This document shows positions 1 through 7,849 of a stretch of DNA of 64,000 bases, one piece after another (the stretch's first letter is position 1; every line of letters starts with the position of its first letter). Below the pieces are notes generated by a model. That model made no database searches, was not told where the DNA came from, and was given only the letters and a program-made list of their open reading frames with translations. Source of the DNA: JAZKFT01 sp039925965 (GTDB lineage: Bacteria; Bacteroidota; Bacteroidia; Chitinophagales; Chitinophagaceae); the NCBI GenBank assembly GCA_039925965.1, contig JBDSXW010000050.1, positions 1 through 64,000 on the forward strand, written 5' to 3'. The position numbers and the translations under genes are program-made.

Positions 1-43
1 TATGGTCGTAAGACTGCAACTTTATTCTGATTCGTTGTGACAT
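1..43 (-). CDS. rpsJ: 30S ribosomal protein S10, 5' end only
   Basis: The reverse complement of the first 43 bases opens with ATG at 43 and reads MSQRIRIKLQSYDH, which is the well-known N-terminus of ribosomal protein S10. Only 14 codons lie in the window; the gene continues to the left. S10 is part of the 30S head and also the NusE antitermination factor. In bacteria rpsJ normally heads or sits inside the S10 ribosomal protein operon, so a ribosomal cluster probably lies outside the window. A good promoter stands 30-60 bases upstream, so rpsJ seems to be the first gene of its transcript here. Confidence 0.85.
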   Translation of the reverse strand, partial: MSQRIRIKLQSYDH

Positions 44-74
44 ATTCAAAGACCCCGTTTTCGAATTGGGAGTG

Positions 75-105
75 CAAAAGTAGGGGTCTGGTATGTATTG
101 GACAA
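75..105 (-). promoter_or_regulatory. Bacteroidota-type promoter of rpsJ
   Basis: On the minus strand TTG (105-103) is followed after 20 bases by TACTTTTG (82-75), a full match to the Bacteroidota -7 element TAnnTTTG with its -33 TTG. Transcription would start near 68-70, leaving a leader of about 25 bases before the rpsJ ATG at 43. Confidence 0.7.
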
Positions 106-136
106 GAGTTTTTTAAAGTTTTTCTGAAAAAACTCT
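105..136 (-). terminator. hairpin between the MBOAT gene and rpsJ
   Basis: AGAGTTTTTT (105-114) and AAAAAACTCT (127-136) form a perfect 10-bp inverted repeat with a 12-base loop. It lies downstream of the MBOAT gene and just upstream of the rpsJ promoter, so it may end the acyltransferase transcript. The T tract is carried in the stem, which makes it an imperfect terminator candidate. Confidence 0.4.
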
Positions 137-288
137 AAAATCATGACTAAACTGTGAATAACCACGAATTATGGGTTTCAGTTACCACTTATTTTCGTCA
201 TGGACCTACCGGCTGAACACCAGTAATAGTTACAGCAAGAGCCAAGCCAGTCACGGCTTTCGGCCATTATTCTACTAAGCGGCGCTTT

Positions 289-1776
289 TTAAAACTGCAA
301 ATAAATCGGTAATACCTGCTCGCTGGTCTTAGTCTGAATAAAGAGCCACATGAACAATGCAAAAACCACAAAATACCCCCAGGCCGGCATGGGCTCCAGC
401 CGCCTGGAAATGGCTTTACCCCAACCGGCGGGTGTAAAATGTAACAGAAAAGCCACAGCAAGAACAATGATGACGCTACTGTAGCCTGCCACCATAGCCC
501 CTAGTAATTCTGGATGCAGGTTGGTGCCTATCTGCTTTATAATGACCATGGCATCACCCAGCGTCCGGGCCTTAAAAAATATCCAGCAGAAACACACAAA
601 ATGAAAGGTGAGGAAAATACCGATGATCCGCCGCCAAAGGGGAGGCTTCTGCCCGGCTCCTCGCCGGCTCCCTGGCTTGGTGACCATTTTCTCAAAAGCG
701 AGGGCGCCTCCATGCATGCCTCCCCAGATAATAAAGTTATACGTAGCACCATGCCAGAATCCGCCGAGCAACATGGTTATGAAAAGGTTGACATAGGTCC
801 GGACTTTGCCCTTGCGGTTTCCGCCGAGCGGGATGTATAAGTAGTCCCTCAGCCAGCTACTTAGTGAAATATGCCAGCGTCGCCAGAATTCGGTAATGGA
901 GCCACTCTGGTAAGGCGAGTCGAAATTAGCAGGTATGTCAAACCCAAACCAGCGGGCAATACCAATGGCCATATCGGAGTAGCCGCTGAAGTCGCAGTAA
1001 ATCACCATGGCATAACAATACACACCGAGCAGGCATTCAATGCCAGTAAGCTGGCTGAGGGTTTCGGGATCTCCAAACACCCGGTACACGTAATTGGTCT
1101 GTAAAAAATCTGAAATCACCACTTTTTTAAAAAGGCCGGTTAGGATCAGGTAAAAGCCCTGCGAAAGGCGTCCATTATTCAGGTCGTAGGGCTTATAGAT
1201 TTGGGGGATAAAGTCGGCAGCTCTTACAATTGGGCCCATTATCAGTTTTGGAAAAAAAGACAGGAAAAACAGGTAATCAATAAAGCGTTTAACTGGTTCG
1301 AAGATTCCCTTATACACGTCAATGGTATAACTCAGGTTTTCAAAGGTGTAGAAGGATATGCCGATTGGCAACGCCAGGTTTAAAGGATGCACGTTTCCCA
1401 TCCCGAAATCATTTACCAGCGAAATAAAGAAATTGGTGTACTTAAAATAGAACAACAACCCTAGGTTGAGCACTATACTGAGTATCAACAGGGCCTTTTT
1501 CCGGCGTTTGTTTTCCTGCCGGTAGATGGCATTGGAAATAATAAAGTCGGTAACAGCCGAAACAAGTACCAGCCCTACAAACCAGCCGCAGGCTTTGTAA
1601 AAGAAATACAGTGAAAAGGCGGTAAACACCTGCAACCTGGCCTTCGGCTTATTGCGCACCGCCAAAAAGCAAAACAGGAATACCAAAAAGAAATAAACGA
1701 AAAACCCGCTATTGAACAGCAGTGGCTTTTTAGGATCGTAAACCAGCTCGTGCAATAAGGCCTGGATATCTATCAT
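289..1776 (-). CDS. MBOAT family O-acyltransferase
   Basis: This 495-residue multi-spanning membrane protein belongs to the MBOAT family of AlgI/DltB/PatA type, which moves acyl (usually acetyl) groups across the membrane onto exopolysaccharide, peptidoglycan or teichoic-type acceptors. The family core is clear: SITEFWRRWHISLSSWL, then the loop with the invariant histidine in GGFWHGATYNF, and a PNIGISFYTFE-like stretch (LPIGISFYTFENLSY) near residue 140. About ten hydrophobic segments can be counted, and the length is normal for the family. The two SGNH hydrolases immediately upstream on the same strand are the usual partners of AlgI-like proteins, acting as periplasmic transfer or deacetylation enzymes. 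The three genes plus the glucosaminidase therefore look like one surface O-acylation unit. The acceptor polymer cannot be told from sequence. Confidence 0.9.
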   Translation of the reverse strand: MIDIQALLHELVYDPKKPLLFNSGFFVYFFLVFLFCFLAVRNKPKARLQVFTAFSLYFFYKACGWFVGLVLVSAVTDFIISNAIYRQENKRRKKALLILSIVLNLGLLFYFKYTNFFISLVNDFGMGNVHPLNLALPIGISFYTFENLSYTIDVYKGIFEPVKRFIDYLFFLSFFPKLIMGPIVRAADFIPQIYKPYDLNNGRLSQGFYLILTGLFKKVVISDFLQTNYVYRVFGDPETLSQLTGIECLLGVYCYAMVIYCDFSGYSDMAIGIARWFGFDIPANFDSPYQSGSITEFWRRWHISLSSWLRDYLYIPLGGNRKGKVRTYVNLFITMLLGGFWHGATYNFIIWGGMHGGALAFEKMVTKPGSRRGAGQKPPLWRRIIGIFLTFHFVCFCWIFFKARTLGDAMVIIKQIGTNLHPELLGAMVAGYSSVIIVLAVAFLLHFTPAGWGKAISRRLEPMPAWGYFVVFALFMWLFIQTKTSEQVLPIYLQF

Positions 1777-1811
1777 GGTTTAGGTGGGTACTTAGGGTAT
1801 GCCGTTATTTT

Positions 1812-2660
1812 TTATAGTGTGCTCATGTGCTTATACCCATCAAAAATAGCTTCCGCCAGCAAACGGCCAAAAAGCGTATAGCCATTAGCTGTATAATGAA
1901 CATTGTCCATACCTGCGAAGCCCCATCGCTGCCAGTTTCTCATTTGTCCCTTGCCACCCATTACTGAATACAGGTTCCAGTAAGGAATGCTATCAGTGAT
2001 GCAGTTCTGCATAATGTTTTGCCGCACCAGTTCCAGCCGGTCGGCCCCGTCCCTGGAGGGTATATACTTGAGCTCATCTGGTGGGGTAGTAAAAAGCAAC
2101 AGGCTTTTCGGCGAATTGGTCCTTATCAATTGGATAAGCGCCTTCATCTGTGCGTTCATTTCATCGATAGCAATACCACTATAGGCATCGTTGGTGCCCA
2201 GCGATACGATCACCAGATCGGGTTGGTTGGCTACCAGGTAATTCATTAATAAGGGAGAATCATAATAGTTCTCGAACCTGGTGCCGATCACAGCATATTC
2301 TTCGAGGTTGAAGAAATAGGTTTTGCGACCAGTAGTGCTATCATTGACCCGGTACACATGCCCCACCTGGTTAAAGAGAATATTCAGCTGGGATTCCATT
2401 GCGCGGCTGTAGAACTTTGATTTAATATGGGAGTCGCCTAGATGCAATACTGATAGCAGGCAACTGGGCTCATTACACTTGTTCAGCCTTTGAAAAAGCG
2501 GTGTCAGCAGCTCCTTATTGCCAATTTCATTACTGTAATTATTGATACTTAGCCTTGCTTCATTTTTTAAGGGCTGCGCAAATACCATTACCCAGAAAAG
2601 ACAGCTACCCAATGTCAATAAAGCGCTTTTCAGCTTACTGCCTGTTTGTTTGATATGCAT
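1812..2660 (-). CDS. exported SGNH/GDSL hydrolase family protein (short)
   Basis: An SGNH/GDSL-fold esterase or acyl-transfer protein with a signal peptide. Block I is VLHLGDSHIKS (nucleophile Ser in GDS), the Asn block is VIVSLGTNDAY, and the C-terminal Asp/His pair is in MDNVHYTANGY. I start it at ATG 2660 (MHIKQTGSK, followed by a hydrophobic segment ending in FAQ). A further in-frame ATG at 2690 would add ten residues that spoil the signal peptide. With the chosen start the gene still overlaps the 3' end of the upstream SGNH gene by 26 bases, suggesting translational coupling. It is followed 36 bases later by the MBOAT gene. The likely role is processing O-acyl groups on a surface glycan in the periplasm, inferred from context. 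Confidence 0.8.
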   Translation of the reverse strand: MHIKQTGSKLKSALLTLGSCLFWVMVFAQPLKNEARLSINNYSNEIGNKELLTPLFQRLNKCNEPSCLLSVLHLGDSHIKSKFYSRAMESQLNILFNQVGHVYRVNDSTTGRKTYFFNLEEYAVIGTRFENYYDSPLLMNYLVANQPDLVIVSLGTNDAYSGIAIDEMNAQMKALIQLIRTNSPKSLLLFTTPPDELKYIPSRDGADRLELVRQNIMQNCITDSIPYWNLYSVMGGKGQMRNWQRWGFAGMDNVHYTANGYTLFGRLLAEAIFDGYKHMSTL

Positions 2661-3960
2661 GCATAATCGTATTGTAAAGCATTTCTGCAATTTTTTTTCC
2701 TCCTTTCCAGTTTACGTGCGTGTAGTCCACATTAGCCATTTTGGGACTGCCTTCCACCCAAGTGACCATTGAGTTTTCGCCACCCATATTGAGAAAGAGA
2801 TTCCAAAAGTTTACGCCTGACGCCACAGCTATTTGTTGTTGGTTATTCAGCAGTGGGATCACTCCTTTTGCCGTTTTATAGCTCCCATCGTACCTGAACG
2901 CCTTATCGCCGGTACTTACTAATAAAATGTCAGCTTGTGGAAAGGCAGAATTGAATTGTTGAAAGGCTTTGGCAATCGGTTTCTCGTAGTACTTAAAATT
3001 GGTCATGTCAGGATTAAACAGGAGGTTAGGTCCAAATTGAAACACGATGAGATCGTAAGGAGTTACCTCATTTATTTCTGAAAGATAACCGGTGGAAAAT
3101 TTCTCATATTCAGTTCCGCTAATGCCCCGGAAGGAAAAGTTATCGAGTATCACGCCGGCGTCTGATTCAAAGCTAAATCCGTAGAAAGTACTATTTCCTG
3201 GGTAAAAGGACGCACGCAGATGATCCACAGCTGTGTCTACAAGTGTCTTAGTAACTACCGCGGCCGCCGGCAATTGTACACTACTATCGTTGATGGAAAC
3301 ATGGGCGCCTTCAGGGCTTTGGTGAAGGAGGTACACTTTTTTAAAGGTACCAGGCATCAATCGATCTGGTACGCGATAGCTTACATTGGCGTTTTGCTGA
3401 GCCGCATAGTTATGACCAGAAATGAAAACCCTGCTTTTATCACCTTCGCCTTTAAAATTAAGATCGTCCCAATTATGGGAGAAAGTATGGGTGATGGACT
3501 GCCGGATGCCCGCACCCACCGACATGAACGGAACGAACCCAACTCCCTCACCGCCAAAGTTGGTCTGTAGCAGGCTCCGCAAGTCCATGGTGAGCATATC
3601 GCCTTCGATAAAACTATCTCCGAAATAAGCAATCCTTACCGTTTTGCGTTTCCCCAGCTTCAGTTGCCGGAGGGCCCTGATAAACTTTTCAATGGGCTGG
3701 TTATTACCATACTGGTAGTTGATGATGTCTTTGTACGCGAGGAAATCGGGCTTGGTCGTATCCACCAGTACGGGCGTAGAATCTTTAACTATAGAGGGTT
3801 GATCGCCCGGTGCAGATGGCTTTTTGATGTCGCTAACAAAATCAACTTCCCGAAAGCCGTAGCTAAAAATATGAAAACGTGTAGGAACGAAAGAGACCAG
3901 TAAAGTTCCTGCCAGCGCCAGTAAACCAAACCAGAATAACTTTTTCTCTTCCTTTTTCAT
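2635..3960 (-). CDS. membrane-anchored SGNH/GDSL hydrolase family protein (long)
   Basis: A 441-residue protein with an N-terminal membrane anchor (FWFGLLALAGTLLVSFVP, residues 9-26), a linker, and an SGNH hydrolase domain. The GDS block is IAYFGDSFIEGDML near residue 113, and the catalytic Asp/His pair is in VDYTHVNWKGGKK near the C-terminus. Between them is an inserted beta-rich region of about 130 residues, as seen in the AlgX/DHHW-like and OafB-like SGNH partners of MBOAT proteins. The topology (short cytoplasmic tail, periplasmic catalytic domain) fits work on a glycan next to the MBOAT protein. The first gene of the group is probably the glucosaminidase or this one; only 15 bases separate them. 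Confidence 0.8.
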   Translation of the reverse strand: MKKEEKKLFWFGLLALAGTLLVSFVPTRFHIFSYGFREVDFVSDIKKPSAPGDQPSIVKDSTPVLVDTTKPDFLAYKDIINYQYGNNQPIEKFIRALRQLKLGKRKTVRIAYFGDSFIEGDMLTMDLRSLLQTNFGGEGVGFVPFMSVGAGIRQSITHTFSHNWDDLNFKGEGDKSRVFISGHNYAAQQNANVSYRVPDRLMPGTFKKVYLLHQSPEGAHVSINDSSVQLPAAAVVTKTLVDTAVDHLRASFYPGNSTFYGFSFESDAGVILDNFSFRGISGTEYEKFSTGYLSEINEVTPYDLIVFQFGPNLLFNPDMTNFKYYEKPIAKAFQQFNSAFPQADILLVSTGDKAFRYDGSYKTAKGVIPLLNNQQQIAVASGVNFWNLFLNMGGENSMVTWVEGSPKMANVDYTHVNWKGGKKIAEMLYNTIMHAYQTNRQ

Positions 3961-3975
3961 GTATGCAATAATACA

Positions 3976-4446
3976 TTATTCCTTATCGTACACTGTGAGG
4001 TTATATTGTGAAATGGTTGAGAATATTTTTTTAGACCAAACGGCCGGTACTTCGCTATAACCACTTTTCGACAACGCAGCGATCCATTTCGACACGTCTT
4101 TGGAATCTTTTAATTTGTTATAAAACTTCTTTACGGAGATCATTCTTATAAAATCGAGGTAAGCGGCTTCGACGCTTTCATATTCCTTGTAAGTAGATCT
4201 TATAATACCGGAATTACGACCACGAACACCAAAATGATTATTCAGTTTTTTGCAGATCCTGCTGGTGCCGCCGCCACTTTCCACCAGGGCAATAGCCAGG
4301 GTGATGCTTGCCGGAATGCCGCTCTTCGTCATCAGTTCAATAGCAAAGCGCTTATAGCGATCAACATAGGACTCGCCAGTATTACCAGCATTGGTCACAG
4401 TGAGGATGCTAAAAACAACTATTGCAACAAGAAGAATTTTTTTCAT
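3976..4446 (-). CDS. exported glucosaminidase-domain protein (FlgJ/LytG-like muramidase)
   Basis: A 156-residue secreted protein with a signal peptide (MKKILLVAIVVFSILTVTNA) followed by a mannosyl-glycoprotein endo-beta-N-acetylglucosaminidase-type domain. The catalytic Glu is in LAIALVESGGGTS, and the conserved NNHFGVRG stretch follows. Such domains cut the peptidoglycan glycan strand. An upstream in-frame ATG at 4566 would add 40 basic, non-signal residues, so I chose 4446, which puts the signal peptide at the N-terminus. There is no SH3 or LysM cell-wall binding domain. It lies 15 bases upstream of the long SGNH gene and could be co-transcribed with it; whether it works on the same glycan is unknown. 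Confidence 0.8.
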   Translation of the reverse strand: MKKILLVAIVVFSILTVTNAGNTGESYVDRYKRFAIELMTKSGIPASITLAIALVESGGGTSRICKKLNNHFGVRGRNSGIIRSTYKEYESVEAAYLDFIRMISVKKFYNKLKDSKDVSKWIAALSKSGYSEVPAVWSKKIFSTISQYNLTVYDKE

Positions 4447-4754
4447 TACATAACATTTAAAGCGGCGAAAATTAGGGTACCTGTTTGTTCCGAATTCGTG
4501 CAAATCTCTGCTTTTTAGGTCAAGGAGGCAAACCCGACGATGGTCAATTGTTAAAAAACGGCACAAATTTTAACATTTGGTAAGGGTGACCGGGTTCCGA
4601 CAATAGCAAAACTAATGCCATTTTAGGTTTAAAATAGCCATACAAATTAAAACTTCCGAAAATGGCTGCGAGAATTTCTTTGTGAGAACCTGACTCAAAA
4701 TCCGGTAAGAAAGAAGAAGTTTGCAGATTCATTTACACTTCTTTAACCAAAATT
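4447..4754. other. divergent intergenic region
   Basis: This 308-base gap separates the leftward glucosaminidase gene from the rightward exonuclease-like gene and must hold both promoters. GAAAATTA at 4467-4474 is, read leftward, TAATTTTC, one base from the TAnnTTTG consensus and about 20 bases before the glucosaminidase ATG. No equally good element was found for the rightward gene. No RNA gene or repeat is visible. Confidence 0.3.
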
Positions 4755-5993
4755 ATGAATAAGATCCTGGTGCTTTTTATCGTTTTTTTACCCGGCTATT
4801 TTTTCTGTAACGGTCAAATTGCCGGGATTCCAAATGCTGCAAAGCCGGAATATGTTTCGGCCCTTGTAGGGTTTTACAACCTGGAGAATCTTTTCGACAC
4901 GATTCACAATCCATTGATAGATGACAATGAATTTACGCCCGGGGCCCCGAAACATTACAATACCGCGGTTTATAACAGGAAGATCAACAATATGGCCAGG
5001 GCGATTTCGCAGATCGGGACAGATATAAACCCTGACGGGCTGGCGATACTCGGGGTGGCCGAAATAGAAAATGATACGGTACTCACCGACCTTATATTAA
5101 GCGACTCCTTATCCGAACGGGGTTACCAGTACGTTCAGTTTGATTCACCCGATGGCAGGGGAATCGATGTGGCATTATTATACAATCCAAAGTATTTCAG
5201 GGTGGTGTCAAAATCGCCACATCATGTTACGCTACCCTCCAACTGGCCCACAAGGGATATATTGTATGTGAAAGGCCTTTTGAATGGCGAAATAATTCAT
5301 ATACTCGTAAACCACTGGCCAAGCCGGAGTGGTGGCGGAAATAATTACGACCAGGGAAGCAAGGAGTCCTCGTATAGAAGCGCAAACCGCGGCCGCAGCG
5401 GCGCCATCGCCAGCAGCACCAACGACCGTGGTGGAACCGGCTCAAATAGTAATCAGCGATATATGGGTGACGCAGCCACTGGTAGCGATTTAGGCGGAGA
5501 TATGGCCACGGCTGACGGAGAAGAGGAAACGCGTCCGCTCCGGATTGCCGCCGGAAAAGCATGCCGGGCAATATTCGATAGCATCCAGGCCACAGAGCCA
5601 GGGGCTAAAATATTTGTGATGGGCGACCTGAATGACGATCCTTCAAGCGCAGGCGTAGTGAAGGGTTTGAGGGCCGTTGCCGAAGCAGCAAAAGCAGGGC
5701 CTACCGATTTGTTTAATCCTTTCGCCGAAATTCATAAAAAAGGATTTGGCACCCTGGCCTTTAATGGCAAATGGAACCTGTTCGACCAAATCATGGTCTC
5801 CTACCCACTGCTGAACCAGTCTCAGGAAGGCTGGTTTTTTACCAAACCGCAAATTTTTTACCGCGACTTTCTGATCACCCAATCGGGGCCCTATAAAGGC
5901 ACGCCACACCGTTCCTGGGCCGGCGATAAATATATTAATGGCTATAGTGATCATTTGCCCGTGTATACGATCTTGTTAAAGGAGGTGAAATAG
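4755..5993 (+). CDS. endonuclease/exonuclease/phosphatase family protein with Gly/Ser/Asn-rich insert
   Basis: A 412-residue exported EEP-fold protein (metal-dependent phosphodiesterase superfamily that includes exonuclease III and DNase I). The signal peptide is MNKILVLFIVFLPGYFFCNG. EEP landmarks are in order: FYNLENLFDT (metal Asn), GVAEIEND (metal Glu), VNHWPSRSGG, GDLNDDPSS (Asp/Asn pair) and GYSDHLPVY (catalytic Asp-His). Between NHWPSRSGG and RPLRIAAG there is a low-complexity insert of about 55 residues rich in Gly, Ser, Asn, Asp and Arg (roughly 5330-5525), which the Bacteroidota homologues I know lack. The substrate is unknown; secreted members act on nucleic acids or phospholipids. 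The gene stands alone, with an opposite-facing gene on either side. Confidence 0.85.
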   Translation: MNKILVLFIVFLPGYFFCNGQIAGIPNAAKPEYVSALVGFYNLENLFDTIHNPLIDDNEFTPGAPKHYNTAVYNRKINNMARAISQIGTDINPDGLAILGVAEIENDTVLTDLILSDSLSERGYQYVQFDSPDGRGIDVALLYNPKYFRVVSKSPHHVTLPSNWPTRDILYVKGLLNGEIIHILVNHWPSRSGGGNNYDQGSKESSYRSANRGRSGAIASSTNDRGGTGSNSNQRYMGDAATGSDLGGDMATADGEEETRPLRIAAGKACRAIFDSIQATEPGAKIFVMGDLNDDPSSAGVVKGLRAVAEAAKAGPTDLFNPFAEIHKKGFGTLAFNGKWNLFDQIMVSYPLLNQSQEGWFFTKPQIFYRDFLITQSGPYKGTPHRSWAGDKYINGYSDHLPVYTILLKEVK

Positions 5994-6412
5994 GTTGGGA
6001 AAGGCAATTCCTGATTTCAGGCACCAACCTTTGGGGCTTTTAATCTAGCCGTGTAAAATGGCTTTAAAAGCAATACCTGGTCATGTCCTTTTGTTTAAAT
6101 TACATGATAAACAGGTATCATGGCAATGGTGAGGTTAGCATTGATGATAAAAGAAAAATTGGTAACAATACCAAGGATATCGCGAAACACAGTTCGAATT
6201 TTTATTGGCAATAATTGAAGGGTATCTTAAGACATTCGACGCGCCAGCCGGAGACTTTGAAAAGGCATCCACCAGTTAACAATTGAAAGGCATTGCAAAA
6301 TCTTCCCTGGCAAAAAATACAGATAGGTGGCGACGAGAAATGATAGACAAAAACAAATAATTCCATCGGAAGCCACATTTACATTGATACAATATTGGGG
6401 CGCCCCCAACGA
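5994..6412. other. gene-free stretch between the EEP protein and queA terminator
   Basis: No gene with a start codon is supported. From about 6227 to 6358 one plus-strand frame stays mostly open and reads protein-like (DAPAGDFEKAST, stop, then SSLAKNTDRWRREM, ending at a TAA), which may be the tail of a lost gene, but I recognise no family. A GC palindrome TTGGGGCGCCCCCAA occurs at about 6396-6410. Confidence 0.25.
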
Positions 6413-6443
6413 AAAAGCCATCCGTGAAACAAGGATGGCTTTT
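6413..6443 (-). terminator. intrinsic terminator of queA
   Basis: AAAAGCCATCC (6413-6423) and GGATGGCTTTT (6433-6443) form an 11-bp stem with a 9-base loop. Read leftward the hairpin is followed by a T tract, 22 bases after the queA stop codon. This is a textbook rho-independent terminator. Confidence 0.85.
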
Positions 6444-6465
6444 GTATAAAAAATAGAAGTAGTTG

Positions 6466-7515
6466 TCAGATGATCAACATCGCGTCTCCATAAGTAAAGA
6501 AACGGTATTTGTCTTTGATTGCTTTTTTATAGGCTTCCATAATCAGGTCGTAACCGGCGAAGGCACAGGCCATTATGAGAAGGCTGGTTTTCGGCAAATG
6601 GAAGTTAGTCACCAGGCTATCGGCCACATTAAAGTTATACGGCGGGTGGATAAAGTGGTTGGTCCAGCCTTCGGAAGGTTTCAGCAGTTTTTCGGCGCTG
6701 AAAGATGTTTCCATGCAACGCATGGTGGTGGTGCCGATGGAGCAAATACGATGATGCCCTTCTTTCGCCTTGTTCACGATGCGGCAGGCGGCTTCGTCGA
6801 TCCGGTAATACTCTGCATCCATTTTATGTTTGCTCAGGTCTTCCACTTCTATGGGGCGGAAAGTTCCGAGGCCGGTATGCAGGGTTACTTCGGCAAAACG
6901 GATGCCTTTTATTTCGCAACGTTTAATCAATTGTTCGCTAAAATGGAGACCAGCTGTTGGCGCAGCTACCGCCCCTTCATGTTTGGCGTATACCGTTTGG
7001 TAGCGTTCCTTATCTTCCGCATCGGGGGTACGTTTTATGTACTTGGGTAATGGTGTTTCACCTAAAAAATCCAGCATATTACGGAAGGCTTCATCGCTAT
7101 CATCCCACAAAAAACGGATTGTACGGCCGCGGCTGGTAGTATTGTCAATTACTTCGGCTACCAGTTCGTCATTCTCTCCGAAATATAATTTATTACCCAC
7201 GCGGATCTTACGAGCGGGGTCCACGATTACATCCCAAAGCCGATTGGGCTTGTTGAGTTCACGCAGCAGGAATACTTCAATTTTAGCGCCGGTTTTTTCT
7301 TTACGACCATACATGCGGGCGGGAAAAACCTTGGTATTATTAACTACAAAAACGTCTTTATCGTCGTAATAATCAAGAATATCGCGAAAATTCTTATTGT
7401 CCATATTGCCGGTCTTCCGGTCAATGACCATCATTCGGCTATCTTCTCTTTTCTTGGTTGGGTTTTGGGCAATGAGGTTGAGGGGTAGATCGAATCGGAA
7501 CTGGGATAATTTCAT
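6466..7515 (-). CDS. queA: S-adenosylmethionine:tRNA ribosyltransferase-isomerase
   Basis: QueA transfers and isomerises the ribose of S-adenosylmethionine onto preQ1 at the wobble base of GUN-anticodon tRNAs, giving epoxyqueuosine, the penultimate step of queuosine synthesis in the cytoplasm. The protein begins MKLSQFRFDLP, the family's standard N-terminus, so ATG 7515 is preferred over an upstream in-frame GTG at 7524. Typical blocks are visible: DSRMMVIDR, VFPARMYGRKEKTGAKIEVFLL (cut here into its parts VFPARM and GAKIEVFLL), GETPLPKYI, EGAVAAPTAGLHFS, THVHTGLGTF-like LHTGLGTFRPI, and TNFHLPKTSLLIM. Length 349 residues is normal. It is monocistronic, with its own terminator 22 bases downstream. 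Confidence 0.95.
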   Translation of the reverse strand: MKLSQFRFDLPLNLIAQNPTKKREDSRMMVIDRKTGNMDNKNFRDILDYYDDKDVFVVNNTKVFPARMYGRKEKTGAKIEVFLLRELNKPNRLWDVIVDPARKIRVGNKLYFGENDELVAEVIDNTTSRGRTIRFLWDDSDEAFRNMLDFLGETPLPKYIKRTPDAEDKERYQTVYAKHEGAVAAPTAGLHFSEQLIKRCEIKGIRFAEVTLHTGLGTFRPIEVEDLSKHKMDAEYYRIDEAACRIVNKAKEGHHRICSIGTTTMRCMETSFSAEKLLKPSEGWTNHFIHPPYNFNVADSLVTNFHLPKTSLLIMACAFAGYDLIMEAYKKAIKDKYRFFTYGDAMLII

Positions 7516-7702
7516 ACCGGACACTAAATTTTAGATGTGATGTGCCGGATAACAAACCCTGATGCCTGTGGAAGCTGGGCTGGTTTGTAGTAAACCTGGC
7601 TTTAGGGAGCCAGCATTTGTTATCGTGTTACGGCACGATGGGTTTAATAAGGGCAGCGAAGGTAAGGCCGGAGGAGGACTTGCCGGTGAAATAATTTTTC
7701 CA

Positions 7703-7817
7703 GCTCGAATTTAAAATTGTGACAGCTTTTTTTAGCCCCCTGGCCCTTGAAGGGTTCTTCCCCATAGTCTTTTAATTATATGGTCAATGTTGAAAAACGA
7801 CAATTTTAAATGCACCC
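7703..7817. repeat. MITE-like palindromic repeat, copy 1
   Basis: The right end CGACAATTTTAAATGCACCC (7798-7817) is identical to the right end of a second copy at 57316-57335. The left end (about 7705-7727, GAATTTAAAATTGTGACAGC) is a degraded inverse of it. The inner right part (ATAGTCTTTTAATTAT) also matches copy 2. The element sits in the gap after the MFS gene and upstream of queA and has no coding capacity. See the paired copy at 57200. Confidence 0.6.
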
Positions 7818-7822
7818 TTGCT

Positions 7823-7840
7823 CCATCCATCCATCCATCC
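7823..7840. repeat. CCAT tetranucleotide microsatellite
   Basis: Four and a half copies of CCAT lie between the right end of the MITE-like element and the stop codon of the MFS gene. It is outside coding sequence, so a phase-variation role is not suggested. Confidence 0.6.
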
Positions 7841-7849
7841 GCACAACAT

